A program made the translations under genes and the position numbers. A stretch of DNA of 11,132 bases from an uncultured Collinsella sp. (lineage in GTDB: Bacteria; Actinomycetota; Coriobacteriia; Coriobacteriales; Coriobacteriaceae), in NCBI GenBank assembly GCA_902482615.1, contig CABTAA010000034.1, forward strand, positions 1 through 11,132, given 5' to 3'. Numbering within the stretch: position 1 is the first letter of the stretch; each line of letters opens with the position of its first letter. Under the pieces are notes generated by a model. The model was not told the origin of the DNA. It saw nothing but the letters and a program-made list of their open reading frames with translations, and searched no databases. Positions 6,511-11,132 of the stretch are shown here, in pieces.

Positions 6511-6894
6511 ATGTTTAAATACGGCAAAAAAGCTGGCTACATGGGTATTGCGCTGCTCGTACTTGCGGTGATTCCGCTGGTGGTCGCAGCGTGCGTTATC
6601 CCCAACATTGGTCCCGAGGTGGCAACGAAGTTTAACGCCGCCGGCGAGGTGACGCGCTGGGGCAAGAGCTACGAGTTGCTGGCGCTGCCGGTGCTCAACC
6701 TGCTGCTGAGCGTGGCGACATACTTTACGGCGGGACGTCAAGCTAAAAACAATGATGACTCCGCCGCCATGGCGCGCATCGTGTGCGAACGCTACCTGCG
6801 CAACGGTTGCATCACGGGTGTGTTCCTCAACGTGATCAACGTTTACTTTATGTACTCGGCGATTACCGGAACGGGCTTTGGCTTTGGTTTCTAG
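6511..6894 (+). CDS. Small DUF1648-type (SdpI-like) integral membrane protein
   Basis: The 127-residue protein has three hydrophobic segments, at about 10-31, 55-73 and 100-118. The loop after the first reads FNAAGEVTRWGKS (41-53), the hallmark of the DUF1648 domain found in SdpI-like membrane proteins. SdpI itself gives immunity to a secreted toxin in Bacillus. This protein is shorter, and no toxin gene is visible, so immunity is not implied. The carboxyl end is a glycine/phenylalanine run (GTGFGFGF). The start lies 11 bp after the ychF stop; an AAGGG overlapping that stop codon is the only candidate ribosome binding site, so the two genes are probably co-transcribed and translationally linked. 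A gene on the other strand ends 9 bp beyond it, with no terminator between them. Confidence 0.8.
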   Translation: MFKYGKKAGYMGIALLVLAVIPLVVAACVIPNIGPEVATKFNAAGEVTRWGKSYELLALPVLNLLLSVATYFTAGRQAKNNDDSAAMARIVCERYLRNGCITGVFLNVINVYFMYSAITGTGFGFGF

Positions 6895-6903
6895 CTTGTC
6901 CTT

Positions 6904-7293
6904 TTAGGCAACGAGTCTGCACACATATTCGATAGCTGCTGCGAGGCCGCCGCTCGATCGTGGTTTAAAGACCATGTCGGCGGCGGCCTCGTTTTCGTGT
7001 CCGGCGCCGCGAAGGGCGAGTGCGATACCGGCTTCCAGGAGAAGGGGCAGACCGCGTTGGCTGGTTGCGATCACGGCAGCCTGATTGAGCGAGCAGCTGT
7101 GCGCCTGGCATTGGATAGCAAGTTCACCTTGCGCCGGGCAAGGGACCAGAACGGCGGCGACGCGACTTGATAGCAATGCAAATGCTGTGCGCTCATCGGG
7201 CGAAAGGCATTCTGATTCAACGACGACGAGCTTGGGCGGCGCGCTGTTTGTGCGAAGCGTGGCTCGGTACATGCGGACCGAAGAACCCGACAT
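6904..7293 (-). CDS. Small protein resembling a capless, catalytically dead HAD hydrolase
   Basis: The start is the ATG at 7293 with AGGAG six bases upstream, giving 129 residues. A TTG-initiated extension to 7317 would run into the palindrome and lacks a binding site. I know of no named family for it. By eye, residues 72-124 follow the carboxyl half of Cof-type HAD phosphatases: AAVIATSQRGLPLLLEAGIA aligns with the region VIAfGDgeNDlpMLeaAG, then NEAAADMV with the AAD motif, then GGLAAAIEYV with the closing helix. The GDGxND aspartates are missing. KLVVVESECL (21-30) sits where the DxDGT nucleophile motif would be, and no cap domain fits between. It would then be a pseudoenzyme, perhaps a ligand sensor. 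No signal peptide or membrane segment is seen. It is divergent from an XRE regulator across a palindrome, so the two are probably functionally linked. Confidence 0.6.
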   Translation of the reverse strand: MSGSSVRMYRATLRTNSAPPKLVVVESECLSPDERTAFALLSSRVAAVLVPCPAQGELAIQCQAHSCSLNQAAVIATSQRGLPLLLEAGIALALRGAGHENEAAADMVFKPRSSGGLAAAIEYVCRLVA

Positions 7294-7316
7294 AGAAAAC
7301 TCCTGTGTATTCGGCA

Positions 7317-7340
7317 AAACGTAAACTATAGTTTACGTTT
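7317..7340. promoter_or_regulatory. Perfect 24-bp palindrome, probable shared operator
   Basis: The left half AAACGTAAACTA (7317-7328) is followed directly by its exact reverse complement (7329-7340), with no spacer. It sits in the 76-bp gap between the two divergent genes, 24 bp from one start codon and 29 bp from the other. Its centre contains TATAGT on both strands, so it probably overlaps -10 elements. On the minus strand TTGAAA (7354-7359) lies 18 bp from TAAACT (7330-7335). A dimer of the adjacent XRE protein is the obvious candidate ligand. Confidence 0.75.
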
Positions 7341-7369
7341 ATGTTCGGCTCCATTTCAAACTCGGCTGC

Positions 7370-7588
7370 ATGGACGAACGTGCGAAACAGATTCTTGGCA
7401 GGCGGGTCGAAGAGACACGCAGGGACCTTGGTATCTCCAAGGTTGATTTTTGTGTGGCGACAGGAATCAGCCGACCCTACCTCGACCGAATCGAAGATGG
7501 GACGGCAAATTTCACGCTCAAGGTTCTATTTAAGATCGCGCCCGCACTCGGCATGACGGTGTCAGAACTTCTCGAGGGTATCGAATAG
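7370..7588 (+). CDS. XRE-family helix-turn-helix regulator
   Basis: The 72-residue protein is a single Cro/CI-type DNA-binding domain. Helices 2-3 are visible as KVDFCVATGISRPYLDRIEDG (about 24-44), then FTLKVLFKIAPALGMTVSELL, the usual end of the domain. There is no sensor or multimerisation domain beyond it. The ATG at 7370 is the only plausible start, since the frame offers no other start codon down from the palindrome. It lacks a ribosome binding site, and if transcription starts just after the palindrome the leader would be only about 30 nt. The location beside a perfect palindrome and a divergent gene fits an autoregulator that also controls the HAD-like protein. A toxin-antitoxin arrangement is less likely because the two genes do not share a transcript. 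Confidence 0.88.
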   Translation: MDERAKQILGRRVEETRRDLGISKVDFCVATGISRPYLDRIEDGTANFTLKVLFKIAPALGMTVSELLEGIE

Positions 7589-7623
7589 GGCGTTCCCTCG
7601 CTGTATTTGACGCTCTTTGGGCG

Positions 7624-7867
7624 GGTCCCCCTGGTTGCGATGTGCAAAATCGCGAGTATTCAGCACCAGTTCGGCCGTAGATGGTAGCTCGAGCGGCTGG
7701 CTTTGCCTTTTTGACAGTAGATAATCCACACGCTAAATAAAAATGAGGAATAAATATTTACTAAACGGACCCTTCGTCCTAAAAGTTCGTCTAATAATCG
7801 GCCGATTCTATGCGTCCGGAGGAGAAATTGCAGAATACTCCGATTTTTGCACGGCCCGAGGGGGACC
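7624..7867. repeat. 244-bp segment bounded by long imperfect inverted repeats (MITE-like or structured element)
   Basis: The ends are perfect 9-bp inverted repeats: GGTCCCCCT (7624-7632) and AGGGGGACC (7859-7867). Just inside, 7642-7665 and the reverse complement of 7829-7852 match at 22 positions with two 1-nt gaps and one mismatch; both contain GTGCAAAA and GAGTATTC. The interior is much more AT-rich than the surroundings, especially 7720-7765, and holds the 12-bp palindrome AATCGGCCGATT (7796-7807). No gene with a ribosome binding site is present, and no target-site duplication is evident. It fills nearly all of the 321-bp gap between the XRE gene and the asparaginase gene. It may be a non-autonomous mobile element, a pair of inverted repeat-family copies, or a large RNA hairpin. 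Confidence 0.6.
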
Positions 7868-7877
7868 ACCTGTCGTT

Positions 7878-7905
7878 TAAGGCTGCGATAAGTGGAGCTG
7901 CCTTA
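7878..7905 (-). terminator. Weak terminator-like hairpin downstream of the asparaginase gene
   Basis: TAAGGC (7878-7883) pairs with GCCTTA (7900-7905). An unpaired base and two further G-C pairs (7885-7886 with 7897-7898) follow, enclosing a 10-nt loop. It lies 5 bp beyond the minus-strand stop codon at 7910, but no T-run follows, so termination by this hairpin alone is doubtful. Confidence 0.35.
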
Positions 7906-7909
7906 GGGA

Positions 7910-8923
7910 TTACGCCATCGGGATGCGGTCGTGGTTGACTTGGCTGTAGAACAGGCGCTGGATCTCGGCGGCATCGCGTGACTGGCCGAGTGCCCACATG
8001 GTCTTGGCCACGAGCGTCTCGGTGGTCATGTCGTCGCCGCGCAGAATGCCCGGATGATCGGCGTAAGCACGGCCGACCTCATAAACGCCCAGATCGAGGC
8101 CCTCTTCGGGGACCTGCGTGGTCATAACGACGGTGCGACCCGAATCGACCCAGCGGAAAATTGCCTCCTGGAATGACTCGCCGGACTCGCCAAACTCGGG
8201 AATACCGCCAATGCCAAAGATCTCAAGAATTACAGCATCGTAGCTATCGGCTAGGGCGTCCAGGATACCCGGGTTCACGCCGGGCGTAAGCTTAAGGACA
8301 AACACGCGCGGGTCGATGCTGTCGTAGAAACGCACCGGGTTTTCGCCCTGATGAGTGCCGTGGAGCCCGTTGCGCACAATGCGGTCGTTGCGGATGTAGG
8401 CAATGGGCGGATAGTTGACGCTAATGAACGCGTTAAAGCTCATGGTGCGCTGCTTGCGGGCGCGCGTGCCGGCAATGGCGACGCCGCCGAACACGATCGA
8501 GACGTCGTGCGAATGCTCGTCGAGCGCATAGAGCAGGCTCTGGTACAGGTTGAGTTTGGCATCAGTAAAAGGGTTGCCCATGGGCTTTTGCGAGCCGGTG
8601 AGTACGATGGGCTTGGGGCTGTCCTGAATCAGATAGGAAAGTGCTGCTGCGGTGTAGCTCATGGTGTCGGTGCCGTGCAGAATCACGAAGCCGTCGTGGT
8701 CGGCATAACCCTCGACGATGACATCGCGGATGCGCATCCAGTCGCTCGGGCGCATATTGGTGCTGTCGATGTTCATGGGCTGCACCACGTCGAGCTCGCA
8801 GAGGCCCGAGATCTCGGGGACGCTCTGGGCGAGCTCCTCACCGGTCAGGGCGGGGGAGAGGCCGTTGCCGTCCTCGGTCGATGCGATGGTGCCGCCCGTG
8901 GCGATGAGAAGGATGCGCTTCAT
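7910..8923 (-). CDS. ansA: L-asparaginase, type I (cytoplasmic)
   Basis: The enzyme hydrolyses L-asparagine to aspartate and ammonia. The 337-residue length matches E. coli AnsA (338), and there is no signal peptide, which points to the cytoplasmic type. Start: ATG at 8923 with an AGGA eight bases upstream; a longer frame to 8995 has no better site. The first catalytic threonine is Thr12 in TGGTIAS (9-15). The second motif is HGTDTMSYTAAALSY at 83-97, giving Thr85 and Asp86, and the catalytic lysine is probably Lys157 in GTRARKQRTMSF. Substrate-pocket residues follow MNIDSTNM (50-57). All catalytic residues are present, so the enzyme should be active. It is transcribed away from guaA across 267 bp. 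A short GC hairpin (CCGCC at 8946-8950 with GGCGG at 8956-8960) lies in its leader. Confidence 0.94.
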   Translation of the reverse strand: MKRILLIATGGTIASTEDGNGLSPALTGEELAQSVPEISGLCELDVVQPMNIDSTNMRPSDWMRIRDVIVEGYADHDGFVILHGTDTMSYTAAALSYLIQDSPKPIVLTGSQKPMGNPFTDAKLNLYQSLLYALDEHSHDVSIVFGGVAIAGTRARKQRTMSFNAFISVNYPPIAYIRNDRIVRNGLHGTHQGENPVRFYDSIDPRVFVLKLTPGVNPGILDALADSYDAVILEIFGIGGIPEFGESGESFQEAIFRWVDSGRTVVMTTQVPEEGLDLGVYEVGRAYADHPGILRGDDMTTETLVAKTMWALGQSRDAAEIQRLFYSQVNHDRIPMA

Positions 8924-9190
8924 GCTGTTATTCCTATCGTATTTGCCGCCGCAGAGGCGGAGTCGTTCGGCAGTATTGTGGCACAGAGCGTTCAATGTTC
9001 AAACGTATTACATCATCTGTAACGTCTGGTAACACTTCAATTGCCGTCAAATAGGGGCCCAGGTCGTGCGTTTGCCGTGCGCTGATGGCTGCGAGGGACG
9101 AGAAACCCCATATAACGTGTACACTATGGAGGTTATTTTCATTCATTCACGCGGGTGGGCACCGGCTCCCCGCCAACAAGAGGGGGAACC
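8924..9190. promoter_or_regulatory. Divergent intergenic region between asparaginase and guaA
   Basis: This 267-bp gap must hold promoters for both genes. For guaA, TATAAC (9111-9116) and TACACT (9120-9125) are candidate -10 boxes within a segment containing the palindrome GTGTACAC (9117-9124); neither has a convincing -35. For the asparaginase gene no clear promoter pair is seen. A 5-bp GC stem (9151-9155 with 9169-9173) lies in the guaA leader just upstream of its ribosome binding site. I see no recognisable purine riboswitch. Confidence 0.4.
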
Positions 9191-10789
9191 ATGGATCAAA
9201 AGGCTTCCGCAAAGGTCCTCGTACTCGACTTTGGTGCGCAGTACGGTCAGCTCATTGCCCGTCGCGTCCGCGACCTCAACGTGTATTCCGAGATTGTCCC
9301 CTGCGACATCTCGGCCGACGAGATTCGCGAGATGAACGCCTCTGCGCTCATCCTTTCCGGCGGTCCGGCTTCCGTGTACGCCGAGGACGCTCCGTCTATC
9401 GATCCTGCCATCTTTGACCTGGGCCTTCCCGTCCTGGGCTTCTGCTACGGCCATCAGATCACGGCCGTGACGCTCGGAGGCAAGGTCGGTCACTCCGAGG
9501 TGGGCGAGTACGGCCGCGCCACCATCACGCGCACGGCCGGCGCCAAGCTCTTTAACTCCACGCCCATGGAGCAGACCGTGTGGATGAGCCATCGCGACGC
9601 CGTGTCCGAGGTGCCCGAGGGCTTTACCGTTACCGCCAGCACCGACGTGTGCCCGGTTGCCGCCATGGAGTGCGTCGAGCGCAAAATCTTCACCACGCAG
9701 TTCCACCCCGAAGTCAAGCACTCCGAGTACGGTCAGCAGCTGCTGAGCAACTTCCTGTTTGAGATCTGCGGCCTGGAGCCCAACTGGAGCATGGACAACC
9801 TGGTCGAGACCATGACGGCCGAGTTTCGCGAGAAGGTCGGCGACGACCGCGTGATTCTGGCCCTGTCCGGCGGCGTCGACTCCTCCGTCGTGGCTGCGCT
9901 GGGCGCCCGCGCCGTAGGCAAGCAGATGACCTGCGTGTTCATCAACCACGGTCTGCTGCGCAAGGGCGAGCCCGAGCAGGTGGAGGAGGTCTTCACCAAG
10001 CAGTTTGACGTCGACTTTATCCATGTTCACGCCGAGGACCGTTATGCCGAGCTTCTGGCCGGCGTGACCGAGCCCGAGGAAAAGCGCCGCATCATCGGTA
10101 CGCAGTTCTGGAAAGAGTTCTTCGCCGTGGCGCAGCAGCTTGAGACCGATGGCAAGCCGGTCAAGTACCTGGCTCAGGGCACCATCTACCCCGACATCAT
10201 CGAGTCCGGCGCTCGCAAGACGGGCGGCAAGACGGCCACCATCAAGAGCCACCACAACCTGATCCCGTTCCCCGAGGGCGTGCACTTCGACCTCATTGAG
10301 CCGCTCGACCACTTCTTTAAGGACGAGGTCCGTGCACTTGGTCTGGCGCTCGGCCTGCCGGGTCACATCGTGTTCCGCCAGCCTTTCCCGGGTCCGGGTC
10401 TGGCCATCCGCATCATCGGCGCGGTTGACAAGGAGAAGCTCGAGATCCTCAAGAACGCCGATGCTATCGTGCGCGAGGAGCTCGACGCCTACAACCAGCG
10501 TCTGTTTGAGCAGACCGGCGAGCGCAACTCCGAGCACAGCTGCTGGCAGTATTTCGCGGTCCTGCCCGACATTAAGTCTGTGGGCGTTATGGGCGACGAG
10601 CGTACCTATCAGCGCCCGATCATCCTGCGTGCCGTCGAGTCCAGCGATGCCATGACCGCCGACTGGGCCAAGCTGCCCTACGATGTCCTGGCCCGCATCT
10701 CCGGCCGCATCGTGGCCGAGGTTCCCGGCGCCAACCGCGTGTGCTACGACATCACGTCCAAGCCGCCCGCGACGATTGAGTGGGAGTAG
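9191..10789 (+). CDS. guaA: GMP synthase (glutamine-hydrolysing)
   Basis: The 532-residue enzyme converts XMP to GMP using ATP and glutamine, the last step of guanine nucleotide synthesis. The start at 9191 follows a GAGGGGGA binding site by a few bases. An in-frame GTG at 9155 would add 12 residues without such a site. Residues 8-195 are a class I glutamine amidotransferase: LDFGAQYGQLIARRVRD near the start, nucleophile Cys85 in GFCYGHQ, and His172/Glu174 in QFHPE. The ATP-pyrophosphatase domain has its P-loop at SGGVDSS (226-232). The carboxyl-terminal dimerisation domain has FPGPGLAIRI and ends KPPATIEWE. All key residues are present and the length is normal. It is a single-gene unit; a terminator lies about 115 bp after the stop. 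Confidence 0.98.
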   Translation: MDQKASAKVLVLDFGAQYGQLIARRVRDLNVYSEIVPCDISADEIREMNASALILSGGPASVYAEDAPSIDPAIFDLGLPVLGFCYGHQITAVTLGGKVGHSEVGEYGRATITRTAGAKLFNSTPMEQTVWMSHRDAVSEVPEGFTVTASTDVCPVAAMECVERKIFTTQFHPEVKHSEYGQQLLSNFLFEICGLEPNWSMDNLVETMTAEFREKVGDDRVILALSGGVDSSVVAALGARAVGKQMTCVFINHGLLRKGEPEQVEEVFTKQFDVDFIHVHAEDRYAELLAGVTEPEEKRRIIGTQFWKEFFAVAQQLETDGKPVKYLAQGTIYPDIIESGARKTGGKTATIKSHHNLIPFPEGVHFDLIEPLDHFFKDEVRALGLALGLPGHIVFRQPFPGPGLAIRIIGAVDKEKLEILKNADAIVREELDAYNQRLFEQTGERNSEHSCWQYFAVLPDIKSVGVMGDERTYQRPIILRAVESSDAMTADWAKLPYDVLARISGRIVAEVPGANRVCYDITSKPPATIEWE

Positions 10790-10903
10790 GCTGACAGGGT
10801 TCTGACCTGCACTTTTGGGTGCCGCACTGTGACGCTGAGTTTTGTTTCGTACGAGAGTCACGGCAAAGCCGCCAGCGACATTGGTGAGTAAATACGGTAA
10901 CCG

Positions 10904-10937
10904 AGCCTCCGTTCCCAGGTTGGGATGGAGGCTTTTT
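10904..10937 (+). terminator. Intrinsic terminator downstream of guaA
   Basis: AGCCTCC (10904-10910) pairs with GGAGGCT (10927-10933). An inner stem, TCCCA (10913-10917) with TGGGA (10921-10925), closes a 3-nt loop. Five T follow (10933-10937). It points along the plus strand only. The 114 bp between the guaA stop and this structure have no gene I can support. The guaA message either has a long 3' end, or a short separate RNA ends here. Confidence 0.85.
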
Positions 10938-11030
10938 CTTTGCCGTTTTACTCCCTTTCACCTGCGATTTCGCGATTTACTCCCCGTGTTTCAAGATGGA
11001 AGCGTTTGGTTGCGAGCCACGCCGGTGTGA

Positions 11031-11050
11031 GGGCCTGAGTCGTCAGGCCC
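11031..11050. other. Hairpin overlapping the 3' end of the histidine kinase gene
   Basis: GGGCCTGA (11031-11038) and TCAGGCCC (11043-11050) form a perfect 8-bp stem with a 4-nt loop (GTCG). The right arm contains the minus-strand stop codon (11043-11045). No T-run follows on either strand, so it may be a transcript-end stabiliser or a Rho-assisted terminator between the convergent guaA and kinase genes. Confidence 0.45.
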
Positions 11051-11132
11051 CGCACAGGGGGACCGCGATGGTGGCCACCGCGCCGCCCGAGGGGCTGTTG
11101 GCGAGCGAGACGGAGCCCCCGTGGGCGCTCGC
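11043..11132 (-). CDS. Sensor histidine kinase, carboxyl-terminal end (runs off the right edge)
   Basis: The final 29 codons read on the minus strand include AHGGSVSLANSPSGGAV and end PLCGA before a TGA stop at 11043. AHGG followed by a short strand and a GGA turn is the G2 box and last strand of the HATPase_c domain of sensor histidine kinases. The protein ends a few residues after the ATP-binding fold, as is usual. The sensor domain, the phosphorylated histidine and the partner response regulator lie outside the window, so the stimulus is unknown. It is convergent with guaA, with 253 bp between the two stop codons. Confidence 0.8.
   Translation of the reverse strand, partial: ASAHGGSVSLANSPSGGAVATIAVPLCGA

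Noticed and set aside
6511..6894. SdpI-type immunity protein against a secreted toxin
   Set aside because: Only the DUF1648-like loop and the membrane segments are present. No SdpC-like toxin or SdpR-like regulator is adjacent, and the gene is linked to ychF.
7341..7556. A frame starting with the ATG right at the edge of the palindrome, possibly on a leaderless message
   Set aside because: The product is low-complexity and overlaps the XRE gene in another frame. The XRE frame has a clear domain match.
6904..7588. Toxin-antitoxin system made of the XRE protein and its neighbour
   Set aside because: The genes are divergent, not in one operon, and the neighbour resembles no toxin family I know. 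Shared regulation is supported; toxicity is not.

Overview
The window looks like a chromosomal stretch of a GC-rich, anaerobic, gut-type actinobacterium, probably Coriobacteriia and close to Collinsella. This is an inference from gene content, the strong G/C bias at third codon positions, AGGAGG-type ribosome binding sites, and the mix of fermentative dehydrogenases with a polyferredoxin. No rRNA or taxon-specific marker is present to prove it. I found no tRNA, rRNA, CRISPR array, insertion sequence or phage gene.

Layout. Positions 1-517 hold the start of an unrecognised minus-strand gene. A 500-bp gene-free stretch follows (518-1017), with a tandem imperfect repeat, two AAACGTTT sites and a perfect 9-bp inverted repeat next to the following gene. 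Positions 1018-3903 form a dehydrogenase block: an iron-type alcohol dehydrogenase, an intrinsic terminator, glycerol dehydrogenase gldA, a second terminator, a 19-bp hairpin, and the amino-terminal fragment of another GldA-like protein. A five-motif iron-sulfur protein (4055-5308) precedes a very stable hairpin that abuts the promoter -10 of ychF (5423-6499). A small DUF1648-type membrane protein follows ychF directly. Next is a divergent pair: a minus-strand protein that resembles a HAD hydrolase without its catalytic residues (6904-7293), and a 72-residue XRE regulator (7370-7588). A perfect 24-bp palindrome lies between them. A 244-bp segment bounded by long inverted repeats (7624-7867) separates this pair from a cytoplasmic L-asparaginase on the minus strand (7910-8923). 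The asparaginase is divergent from guaA (9191-10789), which has its own terminator. The right edge carries the last 29 codons of a minus-strand sensor histidine kinase.

How the genes fit together. The alcohol dehydrogenase and GldA both interconvert carbonyls and alcohols with nicotinamide cofactors, so they suit redox balancing during fermentation. The iron-sulfur protein could carry electrons in the same metabolism, but its partner is not visible here. YchF and GuaA are housekeeping functions. No classical defence or mobile system is visible. The strongest candidates for something undescribed are the palindrome-linked XRE / HAD-like pair, the inverted-repeat element at 7624-7867, and the hairpins at 3475-3534 and 5336-5379.
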